From positions 1 through 38,742 of the IMG/VR virus record IMGVR_UViG_3300035670_000592: a DNA stretch of 38,742 nucleotides. One strand, 5' to 3'. The position numbers and the translations under genes are program-made. The notes under the pieces were generated by a model that saw only the letters and a program-made list of their open reading frames with translations, did not search any database and was not told where the DNA came from. Source of the stretch: a virus. Shown in pieces: positions 8,536 through 18,284 of the stretch (the stretch's first letter is position 1; each line of letters opens with the position of its first letter).

Positions 8536-9045
8536 ATGCAAACTTCTGTTCACATTGCACACTTCCTCTTCATCGAAACTGCCAATAATCAAAGCCACTA
8601 CTATCAAAACTATTTCTTTGGCAAGGATTTCACGGCAGTGGCTATTCCTGGAAGTAGCTCTCCCGTGTATCGCCATGCTCCATTCAGGGTGGAGGGGGCA
8701 TTGTCTTCATTGAACGGAGAAAATAGTCTCTTGCGCGTCTTGTTTCCACATAGCGCTTTTACCATTGCCCTCGTTGAAAATGGAGAAGGCAATCGACTGA
8801 GCAAGCTTTCGCTTAAAACAGTGTGGATGGCCACTTCTGGCGGCATTGCCGATTACAGCTCTTATACAAAAACTGCTGAATACGAAGAATTTTACGTGGG
8901 GGTGGGTGCTTCTTTTGATGACACCACTGTTGAGCTTCGTTTTAGGAGTGCAATGGATAGCGTGGGGGCTTCTTTCCCCAGGCAAACATTTTCTTCTAAG
9001 AATGTCGGCTTCTTGCCATTGAACGCAGAAATTTCCTTGCGCTGA
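8536..9045 (+). CDS. Minor tail protein (L-like position; DUF1833-type)
   Basis: A 169-residue protein. I start it at ATG 8536; a TTG at 8530 in the same frame overlaps the previous stop and would add two residues. Beta-rich, with 'HIAHFLFIET' near the start and a repeated alternation of aromatic and polar residues. It is followed by the K-like gene with a one-base overlap (TGATG), so the M-L-K-J order of lambda tail tips is preserved. No catalytic motif or metal-binding Cys cluster of lambda gpL type is visible, so the tip role is positional. Confidence 0.55.
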   Translation: MQTSVHIAHFLFIETANNQSHYYQNYFFGKDFTAVAIPGSSSPVYRHAPFRVEGALSSLNGENSLLRVLFPHSAFTIALVENGEGNRLSKLSLKTVWMATSGGIADYSSYTKTAEYEEFYVGVGASFDDTTVELRFRSAMDSVGASFPRQTFSSKNVGFLPLNAEISLR

Positions 9046-9422
9046 TGAACGATCTTATTGGTCTTGAATATCAATGGGGAGCCAATCCAGATGAGACGCT
9101 TGGATATTGCGATTGCTTTCAATTATTTTGCGCTGTAAGGCGCAGACTTGGCATGAAGGATTATGCCGAGCAATTCGCGTGGGTGTATGAGCAATATGAG
9201 GAAGCCTCATTTTCATGGCGCATCATGAAAACTTGGCTCAAGGAAAATTGTTCCTCCACCGTTGAAACGAGCGATGGAGATGTGGGAATGTTTATCAAAA
9301 GGCCAGCATTAGCAACAGTGGCGAATGGACGCATCTATTGTATTGCTCCCAGAGGTAGAAGCGTTAGCATGATGAGCAGTAAAGACACATTGTCTTCAAT
9401 CAATTGGTTTAGACCGCAATAG
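9045..9422 (+). CDS. NlpC/P60-like tail protein (K-like), probably catalytically altered
   Basis: A 125-residue protein in the position of lambda gpK. The start 'LIGLEYQWGANP' followed by 'GYCDCFQLFCAVRRRLG' matches the NlpC/P60 nucleophile helix ('DCxxL'), with Asp23-Cys24 as the likely nucleophile pair. The second half carries 'SDGDVGMFIKR', the strand before which the family's catalytic His normally appears ('HVGI'-type), but the whole protein contains no His at all. It may therefore have kept only a structural role in the tail tip, or use another base. Confidence 0.65.
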   Translation: MNDLIGLEYQWGANPDETLGYCDCFQLFCAVRRRLGMKDYAEQFAWVYEQYEEASFSWRIMKTWLKENCSSTVETSDGDVGMFIKRPALATVANGRIYCIAPRGRSVSMMSSKDTLSSINWFRPQ

Positions 9423-9428
9423 TTAATC

Positions 9429-12400
9429 ATGCGCAAGCTTCTTCCTTACGAGCAGCATCTGATTGAAACTCTTGGTATTACAGAAGAAGAATATTGGCAG
9501 TTTTACCTTGCAAGGTTGAACTATAAAGACGAAAAGATTGGCACCACGCTAGACATTCGCAATGAAGCAGGGACCATTGCCCTTGTTCTTACAATTGTCG
9601 GTACATTAGCGCAAGTAGGCGCAGCATTGCTTGCTCCTAAACCGCAGGCTCCTTCCCAGAAAATGGGAAGGCAATCGCGAAATCTTTTCTTTGCCCCGCG
9701 TTACGGTTTCAATTCTTTCCAAGAAGTGGCCCGTTACGGCGATCCAGTGAATCTTGTTTATACCAATAGAAGCGAGAATCCGGCTGGCGGCTTAAGGGTG
9801 AATACGTCTCTTGTTTGGTCTGCTGTGCATAGCCTTGGCACGAGTCAATTTATGCAAATGCTTGCAGTTGTAGGCGCTGGTCCCATTGAACAATTTGCCT
9901 ATGATCGCACCGCATTTGGTCAAACGCCATTGCGAGATATCCCAGCGCAACGTTTTTGGCTCTATGCAAAACCAGAAGGAGGGCGTCTCACATTCGCTGA
10001 CAATCAATTTCCAACGCCACTGAATAGTGATGACCCATCGCGTGAAGGCATTGCGCCTAGTGAATTAGTTTACAAGACGAACTACGCTGGCATTAACCGT
10101 CCAGAAGGCTTCAGTCAAGCATTTTCCCCGACCACTGCCACTTCCCTTGGAGTGTATGACGTGGTGCCGATTAAGGTGCAAGTAGAGGATCGGGACGATG
10201 AGGGCAATGAAGAGCGCGATCAACTTGGAATCACAATTCCCAATGGAAGAGGGGAATACTGGCCTGATCTTTGGCCGACGACTGGCGTACGTCCTCAATT
10301 CCCTAAAGATAGAACAATTACAATCCGTTTCAAGGAAGAGGACAACAAGCCAACTGAGCAAGTAGAAAGAGCGGCAGTAGATCTAAGAAGCGCATACATT
10401 ACAGTCTTTGATTCTTCCAGTATTTATAAACTTGGCGCAGCTAAGTTTAAAATGATCTCCAGTGACATCACTGATAGTAATGATATTGAAGGAACGTTTG
10501 ATTTCAGATGCATTACGCCTGGTGTGCTGTGCGAGGAAGATTACAGCACGATGAATTATCAGCAAAATGAAGATGATTTGCGCCGGCAAAAAGCAGAACT
10601 TACCGCTCGCATTGCACAGTTAAACATTCAATATGGCGAGGCTTTTGCGAATAAAATTAAAGGCGCCACTCGCGAGCAAATCACTCAATATGCCACGCGA
10701 TTAGAAGAAATAGACAATTTTATCCTGAGGGGGTCAGCTATTAGGAAGGGGGATATACGCTCCAAGGATTTCAGGGATCTCTTGGACGAAACCGGGGCAT
10801 TTAGGGGTGTCAATGATCAAATTAACGCATACGAAAATCAAATTAGAGAGCGCAACAGGATTATTGACGCCAGAAGGGAAGAGATCGAAGATATCAACGA
10901 TGCGATAGCGGACCTATTGGGAGAACGTCCATTTAATGATAATCAACGCGACAAGATTAGAAAATTAAAGGACAGAAAAGCGGATAAAAAAAGAGAAATT
11001 CGCGATCAGACTACCGCGAAGAAGGAGGACAAAAAGGCTATTAATGATCTCGTTCGGCGCTTAATGCCAGAAGTTATTACGCAAGGCTTGTACGATGACG
11101 ATCCAAAAACAAATTTGCGAGACGAATTGCGTGCATTGCGCAAAGAGCGTCGCGATATTCGCACTGCCTTAGATGAGCTGATGCGGGATCAGCGAGATGT
11201 TCAAGCGGAAACTGCCGCCCAGCAAGCATGGCAAAGTCAATATAGCGAAGCGACGACAAGGCTAAATGAAGTAGAAAAGCAGCTTAAGAATAAAGATAAT
11301 TGGAATGATTATTTCAACACCAAATGCATTGCAAAAATCAATGAAATCAACTACGAAGCAACGACTAAATGTGACATCGTAAACTTTTGCTTCAAAAGCA
11401 AAATCTTCCAACGCATCCAAGGAAGGCAGAGCAAATATGCGAAAGAAGACATGCAGGGCCATAAGGATAGTGACAATGGGGTGCGTAATCGCACTTCACT
11501 GTTTTGGATGTGGTACAGAAATCCAAGCGAGCAGAAATTCAACGAAGACGGTTCTCCGCAGTATCAACTTGCTAAATATGTTTTGGCCATTCGCAATGGA
11601 AAGGAGGTGGATATTTATTCTCATCTTCGCTTCATTGCTGCATCGAAAGAGAAATGGCAGTTTAAATTTGAGCCGATTGTTGACTTACCCGCAGAACTAC
11701 GCACTCATAACGATGGTGCCAATATAGACATTTTGTATTTGCGCACTTTTGGTTATGGCCTTAATGACAAGCAAAAACGCCTTCCGCTTGATGGCGGCCA
11801 TCAACTGGTGTTTAGAGGAAGGCGCATCAAAACAGAAGGGCTCAGGCCCGCACTGAATCGCACCCCCGCCTTTGTAGATGAATGGGGACTATTCTCGCTG
11901 CGCTCTGACACGCAAATTTCCTTCTCGTTTGATAGCGGACCAGAGAATAGCCTCGTTGCAGTGACGGAACAGCAGCAAGAAGCATTTGGCGCCAGCTTGT
12001 ACAATGGGCTATCAATGCTTGGCCTTAATATCTACGCGGGACAAGGCGTTCAAGACCTGCGTTCCCTTAGCGCATGGGTGAACAGAGGCAAGAAAGTGAG
12101 GAAGTTAAGCGATAGTGGTGCATACGAGGCAAGTGTTTCTTCTTCAACTAGCTTTGCTCCGGAAATTTTTCTTGACACCATCCTCGACGTGGATAACGGC
12201 ATTGGCGCATATGCCAATCCCAATGGCATTGACACGGTAAGACTTGGCGATGCAATGAAATTTTGCAAGGCCAATGGTTACTACATGGATTGCGTCATTG
12301 CACAGCCAGAATCTTGGCGTGAATTTTGGAGCACAGTTGCTCCGTTTTCATTGCTTGAATTTGCACGCATTGGAGGGAAAGAAACCTTAGTGCCTGCAGT

Positions 12401-13172
12401 GCCGTATGACGTTTTTGGGCGAGTGAGCCGTAGCATTTCTATTGCTGCATTGTTTAATCAGGGCAATATTCTTGAAGAGAGTTACAAGGAAGAGTTTATT
12501 GACTATGGCGATAACACGCAAGATCTTATTGCAACCATCGTCTATCGCAACACTGAAAACGATAATGTTTTTCCTGGTAATACAAGCGTTACCGTTTCGC
12601 TTGTAGATGCTGTTGAAAGTGCAAGCATTCGACAAAGCTTTGATCTGTCTGATTTCGTTTCCACTCGCAAACAGGCGTTGCATTATGGAATGCTGCTATG
12701 CCAGCAGCGTCGATGGTCAAAGCGAGCAGTTGAATTCAAGACATTCCCCACTGAAAGCCCAATTGAACCAGGCAGTTATATTTATGTGCAAACAGACCAG
12801 AATCAATGGGATGATTTTTATAGTGGAATCATTGAGGAAGGCGGCAGCTTAAATACGCCCTTGGCGGAAAGTCCTATTAATGGAACATACACTGCACTTT
12901 TGTATAGCGGAAATCCAGATGAAGGAACAGTAAGGCTTTCTTCTGTTTCCATCGTCAATAATCAATCAAACGCTTTGTTCGCTTACGAGGGCTGGCTTTT
13001 TGTGCTTGGCACTGCAATTACGACTAAGCGCGTATTTCGCGTAACTGAAGTGACAATGGAGGAAGAGGGTGAAATTACAGTAAGAGCTATTGAGCATCCA
13101 TGCGAAGAAAGCGGGGGTCAAACATTGTCTAAAATTGTTCGTTTTGACGAGGGACTGTTCAAGATTGATTAA
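9429..13172 (+). CDS. Tail tip / host-specificity (J-like central hub) protein
   Basis: A 1247-residue protein, the largest in the tail module. Residues about 46-69 form one hydrophobic helix ('TIALVLTIVGTLAQVGAALL'), and the next 300 residues are beta-rich ('FNSFQEVARYGDPVNLVYTN' begins the domain-I-like part). At about 375-620 there is a long, highly charged coiled-coil-like insertion rich in Lys, Arg, Asp and Glu, followed by a short Cys-bearing stretch. The C-terminal half returns to fibronectin-like beta sequence, ending near 'EITVRAIEHPCEES'. J proteins form the trimeric hub that contacts the receptor. Position after the K-like gene and size agree. The coiled-coil insertion is unusual. 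Confidence 0.75.
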   Translation: MRKLLPYEQHLIETLGITEEEYWQFYLARLNYKDEKIGTTLDIRNEAGTIALVLTIVGTLAQVGAALLAPKPQAPSQKMGRQSRNLFFAPRYGFNSFQEVARYGDPVNLVYTNRSENPAGGLRVNTSLVWSAVHSLGTSQFMQMLAVVGAGPIEQFAYDRTAFGQTPLRDIPAQRFWLYAKPEGGRLTFADNQFPTPLNSDDPSREGIAPSELVYKTNYAGINRPEGFSQAFSPTTATSLGVYDVVPIKVQVEDRDDEGNEERDQLGITIPNGRGEYWPDLWPTTGVRPQFPKDRTITIRFKEEDNKPTEQVERAAVDLRSAYITVFDSSSIYKLGAAKFKMISSDITDSNDIEGTFDFRCITPGVLCEEDYSTMNYQQNEDDLRRQKAELTARIAQLNIQYGEAFANKIKGATREQITQYATRLEEIDNFILRGSAIRKGDIRSKDFRDLLDETGAFRGVNDQINAYENQIRERNRIIDARREEIEDINDAIADLLGERPFNDNQRDKIRKLKDRKADKKREIRDQTTAKKEDKKAINDLVRRLMPEVITQGLYDDDPKTNLRDELRALRKERRDIRTALDELMRDQRDVQAETAAQQAWQSQYSEATTRLNEVEKQLKNKDNWNDYFNTKCIAKINEINYEATTKCDIVNFCFKSKIFQRIQGRQSKYAKEDMQGHKDSDNGVRNRTSLFWMWYRNPSEQKFNEDGSPQYQLAKYVLAIRNGKEVDIYSHLRFIAASKEKWQFKFEPIVDLPAELRTHNDGANIDILYLRTFGYGLNDKQKRLPLDGGHQLVFRGRRIKTEGLRPALNRTPAFVDEWGLFSLRSDTQISFSFDSGPENSLVAVTEQQQEAFGASLYNGLSMLGLNIYAGQGVQDLRSLSAWVNRGKKVRKLSDSGAYEASVSSSTSFAPEIFLDTILDVDNGIGAYANPNGIDTVRLGDAMKFCKANGYYMDCVIAQPESWREFWSTVAPFSLLEFARIGGKETLVPAVPYDVFGRVSRSISIAALFNQGNILEESYKEEFIDYGDNTQDLIATIVYRNTENDNVFPGNTSVTVSLVDAVESASIRQSFDLSDFVSTRKQALHYGMLLCQQRRWSKRAVEFKTFPTESPIEPGSYIYVQTDQNQWDDFYSGIIEEGGSLNTPLAESPINGTYTALLYSGNPDEGTVRLSSVSIVNNQSNALFAYEGWLFVLGTAITTKRVFRVTEVTMEEEGEITVRAIEHPCEESGGQTLSKIVRFDEGLFKID

Positions 13173-13202
13173 TGCTAGTATTAAAACAAAAGCCTTAAGA
13201 CA

Positions 13203-13622
13203 ATGCCTTTTTACACTGGCCGCACAGGCAAGCTAAAGCTGGCAGGCAGCGAAGTTGCGAAAGTGCGCAATTGGACGCTTGATACGTCCGTCAATATGCT
13301 TGACACCACAGCGCTTGGTGACACTGCCAATACTTACACGCCCGGCCTGTTTAGCGCCACTGGTAGTGCCACGTTGTCTTATTACAACGGCGAAACTACT
13401 GACGTTACAAATCTTCTTGAGAAGATTGCCAAAACTGGCGCCATCACTGATAGCGACGAAATTGCCCTCACGTTTGAAGTGGGGACCAGTCAGTCGTTTA
13501 CTGCTGATGCTTTCATCAATAGCGCAAGCATCACTTCTTCCACCGATGAGCTGACCACTGTCTCGTTCAATTTTACCATCAATGGTCCGCTAACTACCGT
13601 CACGCTGACTGGCACCACCTGA
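13203..13622 (+). CDS. Tail tube-domain protein, short form
   Basis: A 139-residue, wholly beta protein: 'GRTGKLKLAG' then 'VRNWTLDTSVNMLDTTALGD', a pattern seen in tube proteins of the lambda gpV/TP901 sort (a strand ending in 'W.l', then 'd.Tt.gD'), and a Thr-rich closing strand. It lies downstream of the hub rather than beside the tube gene. The next gene shares its N-terminal 'G.TG.IKL' and its 'TTSL.D' segment, so the two look like paralogues. It may be a tail decoration or fibre attachment protein; this is inferred. Confidence 0.6.
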   Translation: MPFYTGRTGKLKLAGSEVAKVRNWTLDTSVNMLDTTALGDTANTYTPGLFSATGSATLSYYNGETTDVTNLLEKIAKTGAITDSDEIALTFEVGTSQSFTADAFINSASITSSTDELTTVSFNFTINGPLTTVTLTGTT

Positions 13623-13664
13623 TTTTGGGCATAGATACAATGGAATAATTAAGGCTGTAGCGAG

Positions 13665-14675
13665 ATGACATTTTTTGTTGGCCATACAGGCGCAATTAAG
13701 CTACAGCGTGGTGGTGAAAATACATTCACTGCCATTGTTTCGCCTGACGATGTCAATACTGCACTAAATAGATTTAGTTTTGAAGGGAGCGAGGATAATT
13801 TAATCACTGGAGATCTTCTTGAAATTACCACTGAAGATCCTCGTGGCCTCTTGTTTCTTCCTGCATCGTTTTGGAGCATCCCTGGCGAGGAAGTAGATGG
13901 CTACAGCGAAGTGGTATGGGCGTCGGGAAGCACTACTGGCTTAGTGGATTGGGAGGACGATGAAATTAGCGTGTCTTCTGATCTGCCGCCTGAAGGTTAT
14001 GACGAATTCAGGCTAGATGACTATGTATTTTCTGATAATGCAAGAGCCTATGCAAATATCAACAGAGTTGGTGGCGTGCGTCTGTTTGAGGATTTTAACG
14101 ATGCAGTAAATAACGAGCGGGCTAATGAATATGCGCTTGCTGCGTTCTATGGCGAACCCATTGAAATTACAGTGGGCGTGAGAGACACGCGATACAACAC
14201 GCTTGGCTCTGTCACGTCTTTTGAGCTTAATACGGACAGGGCTGCGATGGAAACAACAAGCCTGTCAGATAAATTTAAGCAACAATATTCCGCCGGCTTG
14301 CTAAGTGGCAATGGAAGCATTGAATGCTTGTTTAGCTACGAAACTGTCAATAACCAAGATGTGCCGTTATTCCTATTGCAAGTGATCAATCGCTTGGATG
14401 TTGGTAGCAACTTCAAGGCACTGCTTTCATTATCTTCTGTCGAGCAATCAGCTACTTTTAGAGAGGAAGTTTACTACGACATTGAAGCCGTGGTAACAAG
14501 AGCCGGTGTTACTGTCACCTCCGACGCGCTGGTGGCATGTTCTGTTGATTTTGTAACCACTGGCGAATTCAAGCTGCGAGTAGGCGTACCGCCAGAATAT
14601 ATTCTCAAAGAAGACGATGATGCCATCTATCTTGAGCAGGGTCTTGATTATCTGCTCAAGGAAATTACCGACTGA
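13665..14675 (+). CDS. Tail tube-domain protein, long paralogue
   Basis: A 336-residue acidic protein. Its first residues ('MTFFVGHTGAIKLQRGG') parallel the start of the preceding protein. After an insertion of about 170 residues, the sequence 'VTSFELNTDRAAMETTSLSD' followed by 'QYSAGLLSGNGSIECLFSYE' lines up with that protein's 'VRNWTLDTSVNMLDTTALGD' and 'YTPGLFSATGSATLSYYNGE'. So it seems to be the same fold split by a large insert. The C terminus ends in acidic 'EDDDAIYLEQGLDYLL'. A role as an adaptor between tip and fibres is plausible. Confidence 0.6.
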   Translation: MTFFVGHTGAIKLQRGGENTFTAIVSPDDVNTALNRFSFEGSEDNLITGDLLEITTEDPRGLLFLPASFWSIPGEEVDGYSEVVWASGSTTGLVDWEDDEISVSSDLPPEGYDEFRLDDYVFSDNARAYANINRVGGVRLFEDFNDAVNNERANEYALAAFYGEPIEITVGVRDTRYNTLGSVTSFELNTDRAAMETTSLSDKFKQQYSAGLLSGNGSIECLFSYETVNNQDVPLFLLQVINRLDVGSNFKALLSLSSVEQSATFREEVYYDIEAVVTRAGVTVTSDALVACSVDFVTTGEFKLRVGVPPEYILKEDDDAIYLEQGLDYLLKEITD

Positions 14676-14729
14676 TAATAGCTAATATCGTTTAAGACTA
14701 GACTGTACTGAGACCCGCACCTTCCTGCA

Positions 14730-17700
14730 ATGGCTGATCAAAGAATTACGGAGCTTGTAGAACTTCCACAGGGAGGCGTATCGTCTAGTGACGTGCTGCC
14801 TATTGCAGATGTAAGTGCTAGTCAGACAAAGAAAGTGCAAGTGAAAAGCCTGATCCAGGCGGGCTTTAATCTTGCAGATGCTTCGACGCTGGATATTTCA
14901 AAGATTAACCAGGCAAGTACGGCAAAACTTGGTGCCGCTGCCATTGGCACTAATGTACTCACTTACGACAAGATTCAGCAAGTTAGCGCCACTGATCGAC
15001 TGTTGGGGCGTAGCAGTGCAGGTGCTGGTAATGTAGAGGAAATTATTTGCACTTCCTTTGCACGTTCCCTGCTGGATGATGCAGATGCGGCCACTGCACG
15101 TTCTACACTGTCGCTAGGCACTGTTGCCACTGGCAATACTATTAATACTTCCCTTATTGAAGATCTTGCGATTACTACTGGCAAGATCAATGATAGTGCA
15201 GTTACCACTGCAAAAATTGCCGATGCAAATGTTACCAATGCGAAGATTGCAAGCGGAGCAGTTGATAGCGCTCAATTGGCAGCCAGTGGCGTTACGCAGG
15301 GGAAGCTTGCCGCCGACTCAATTATTACTGTTAACTATGTTGACAGTGGCATTACGCAGTCCAAGCTAGCTGCCGACGCGGTAGCGACAATTAACATTAT
15401 TGACTCTGGCGTTACGCAGGCAAAGCTTGCCAGTGGTGCAATTGCCGCCGTTAACATTGCCGATTCTGGCATCACGCAAATCAAGCTTGCTGCAGATGCA
15501 GTAGCAACAGTTAATCTTGTTGACAGTGGTGTTACTGCCGCCAAGATTGCTTCCGGCGCTGTCACCATTGAAAAACTTACACTTGCGTCTGGAGAGCTTA
15601 CTGGCGCGGTTATCACCGCCTCTTCTATTCCATCGGGAAGCTATGCGAGTGGTTCAATCACCACTGATGACATTGCCGACAATGCAGTTACGTTCGCCAA
15701 AATTCAGCAAGTGGCATCTGGCGTGCTACTGGGCAGGGCGAGTGCTGGGAGCGGCAATGTAGAAGAAATTACGCTCACCGAAGCAGGCCGCGCCCTCTTA
15801 GACGATGCAGATGCCAGTGCGCAACGCACCACGCTCGGTCTCGGCTCGCTGGCAGTACAAAACACAGTTGGCAGCGGAGACTACGATGCAGCCTCCATTG
15901 CCACTGCCGATATTGCTGATTCTGCAATTACCACTGCAAAGATTGCTGACAGCGGAATTACGACTGTCAAAATTGCTGATGCAAATATTACGGAAGCCAA
16001 GCTTGCAAGTGATTCAGTAAGCACTGCAAAAATCGTTAACAGTGGCGTTACCACTGCAAAGCTTGCTGACAATGCTGTTTCCTATGCAAAGATTCAGGCC
16101 ACTATAACAAGCGATGTCATCCTTGGTCGTTCATCTGCAAGTGGCGGCACTGTAGAAGAAATTCCCTGCACTTCTGCTGCTCGTTCAATTCTTGATGATG
16201 CAACAATTGCCGACATTCGCACAACGCTTGGCCTTGGTACGCTTGCCACGCAAAACGGCAGCTTCTCTGGCACTTCCACTGGCACTAACACGGGCGATCA
16301 AACCATCACGCTTTCTGGAGATGTCACTGGTACTGGCACTGGCGCATTTGCTGCAACCATTGCTAATGATGCAATTACAACTGTCAAAATTCTCGATGGC
16401 GCCGTCACTACTGCAAAGATTACTGATAGTGGCGTAACGGCTGCAAAGCTTGCCGACGATTCGGCTGCGATTGTCGCCGGCTCGACTCCCGCCGGGGATG
16501 GCGACTTTGTTGGTCAGCAATGGCTTAATACTAATACTGGCTTTGAATACACATGGACTGGCAGTGCATGGTTGCGCCAGAGCGGATTGTCTACTACTGT
16601 TATTTCCGGAGATACTGTTTATAGCTTTGCGACTTCCTATCCTGATGCATTTAGCGCTTCCATTGTTCCTTCTCTTAATACGCAAGTAGCCACTCGTTTC
16701 TTTGCTGGACCCGCGAGTGGCAGCGCAGATGCTGCTCCCACTTTCCGCGTCATCACGGCTGATGACCTACCTAAAGCCACCACCTCAGAGCTTGGCGTAG
16801 CTCAAGCCGGCACTGGCTTGGTCACTATTAGTGGCGTCATTAATCATGCGAACAGCGTAGCTTCTGGCGTTTATTGCAAAGTTACTGTTGACGAACAAGG
16901 TCACATTAGCGCCGGAGAAACCGCGTTAGTAGCCGATGATATCCCGGAATTATCTGCGGATAAAATCACTACTGGCACTTTTGGCAGTGGTCTTATTGCA
17001 GACGAAGCAATTCTTGCTTCAAAGCTTGCCAATTATTCAGTGAGTCAGTTTGGCGAAGCCCCGCCAGTTGCTGATTTTATTGGACAATTCTTCTTCAATC
17101 CATTGGAGAAAGATCTCTATCTGTGGGACGGTAACGTTTGGAACCCAGTGGGGATTAGTGTTGGCGAGATTATTTTTGGCGGCACTTACAATGCAAGCGG
17201 CAACACAATTGCAAGCACAAGCGCTGATGGCGCAGCAATTGGATTGAGCGTTGGTCAACCACTTCCTGCTGCCTCTGTCACTTACAACCGCTATTACGTA
17301 GTTGTTGAAAGTGGCGGTACTGGCACTTCTCCTGCGCCCGAGACGGCCCTACAGCCGCCTGATATTTTGCTGTGCAATGGTACGGCATGGGTGGAACTTG
17401 ACGTTAGTTCCACTTATCTTTCGCAGACTGCATCTAACGTTGCATTCACCCCTGGTGGCACAATCAGCAGCAGTAATGTGCAGGCTGCAATTGAAGAAGT
17501 GAATGGGGAGTGCAGAAATGTTAATAATGTGGCCAGTGGCATTCTCGTTACTGGTTATGGCGGCACAGGATTCAATTCCTACACGAAGGGAGATGTTCTA
17601 GTTGGCAGTGGCACCACATTGGTCAAAGTGGCTGTTGGCACTAACGGACAAGTGCTTACGGCTAATTCAGCTTTTGGTGGTGGTGTTCATTGGACCACTC

Positions 17701-18284
17701 CAACTGTTGGCACTGTCACGTCGGTAAGCGTTAATTCTCCGATTACTGTTGTCAGTGGCACCACCACACCAGTCATTTCTATTCCTGATGCATCGACGAG
17801 CGTCAGGGGAAGCGTTCAGCTCACTGATAGCACAAGCACAACCAGCTCTACGCTTGCAGCTACTGCCACTGCAGTGAAGAGCGCTTATGACCTTGCCAAT
17901 GCTGCGCTTCCAAAAGCTGGCGGCACGATTACTGGTGAAGTGGTTATCGGCAGTGCTGGTACGTTGCTGTTTGAAGGCTCCACTGATAACGGCTTTGAAA
18001 TTCAACTTGCCGCTGCTGATGCCACTGCTGATCGTACGGTCACGCTTCCAAATGTAACTGGCACCATTATTACTACTGGCGATACAGGCACTGTCACCAA
18101 TACGATGCTTGCTGGCAGTATTGCTGATACTAAGCTCAGTACAATTTCCACTGCAGGCAAAGTCAGCAATAGCGCTACTACTGCCACTAGCGCAAACACT
18201 GTTAGCGCTATTGTCGCTCGCGATGGCAGTGGTAATTTCTCTGCTGGCACTATTTCTGCCACCATTGATGAAGGCACCTTCTGA
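14730..18284 (+). CDS. Long tail fibre protein with nested repeats
   Basis: An 1184-residue protein, nearly free of Cys and rich in Ala, Thr, Ser, Gly and Ile. Two repeat levels are visible. The short one is about 10-16 residues ('ITTAKIADSG', 'VTQAKLASGA'), repeated many times. The long one is about 58 residues, occurring three times and beginning 'YDKIQQ', 'FAKIQQ' or 'YAKIQA' and ending near 'LGTLATQN'. Later come 'QQWLNTNTGFEYTWTGSAW' and 'FFFNPLEKDLYLWDGNVW' modules and a 'GGTGFNSYTKGDVLVGSG' segment, the last typical of phage fibre shafts. It is likely a trimeric, receptor-contacting fibre. Confidence 0.85.
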   Translation: MADQRITELVELPQGGVSSSDVLPIADVSASQTKKVQVKSLIQAGFNLADASTLDISKINQASTAKLGAAAIGTNVLTYDKIQQVSATDRLLGRSSAGAGNVEEIICTSFARSLLDDADAATARSTLSLGTVATGNTINTSLIEDLAITTGKINDSAVTTAKIADANVTNAKIASGAVDSAQLAASGVTQGKLAADSIITVNYVDSGITQSKLAADAVATINIIDSGVTQAKLASGAIAAVNIADSGITQIKLAADAVATVNLVDSGVTAAKIASGAVTIEKLTLASGELTGAVITASSIPSGSYASGSITTDDIADNAVTFAKIQQVASGVLLGRASAGSGNVEEITLTEAGRALLDDADASAQRTTLGLGSLAVQNTVGSGDYDAASIATADIADSAITTAKIADSGITTVKIADANITEAKLASDSVSTAKIVNSGVTTAKLADNAVSYAKIQATITSDVILGRSSASGGTVEEIPCTSAARSILDDATIADIRTTLGLGTLATQNGSFSGTSTGTNTGDQTITLSGDVTGTGTGAFAATIANDAITTVKILDGAVTTAKITDSGVTAAKLADDSAAIVAGSTPAGDGDFVGQQWLNTNTGFEYTWTGSAWLRQSGLSTTVISGDTVYSFATSYPDAFSASIVPSLNTQVATRFFAGPASGSADAAPTFRVITADDLPKATTSELGVAQAGTGLVTISGVINHANSVASGVYCKVTVDEQGHISAGETALVADDIPELSADKITTGTFGSGLIADEAILASKLANYSVSQFGEAPPVADFIGQFFFNPLEKDLYLWDGNVWNPVGISVGEIIFGGTYNASGNTIASTSADGAAIGLSVGQPLPAASVTYNRYYVVVESGGTGTSPAPETALQPPDILLCNGTAWVELDVSSTYLSQTASNVAFTPGGTISSSNVQAAIEEVNGECRNVNNVASGILVTGYGGTGFNSYTKGDVLVGSGTTLVKVAVGTNGQVLTANSAFGGGVHWTTPTVGTVTSVSVNSPITVVSGTTTPVISIPDASTSVRGSVQLTDSTSTTSSTLAATATAVKSAYDLANAALPKAGGTITGEVVIGSAGTLLFEGSTDNGFEIQLAAADATADRTVTLPNVTGTIITTGDTGTVTNTMLAGSIADTKLSTISTAGKVSNSATTATSANTVSAIVARDGSGNFSAGTISATIDEGTF
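14964..16260 (+). repeat. Three large repeats separated by short tandem repeats in the fibre gene
   Basis: Large modules begin at about 14964, 15693 and 16083, each about 58 codons, with the shared pattern 'LLGR.SAG.GNVEEI' then 'AR.LLDDADA...RTTLGLGTL'. Between them lie stretches of short AKI/AKL-type repeats (roughly 15160-15570 and 15900-16080). The three modules differ at many bases, so the repeat is old or under selection rather than fresh. Confidence 0.8.

Noticed and set aside
14964-16480. Regular repeats resembling a CRISPR array
   Set aside because: Repeats are coding, vary in sequence and lie in one long frame; no constant repeat with unique spacers.
16185-16685. 166-residue frame on the - strand
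   Set aside because: Produced by repeats of the fibre gene; no independent support.
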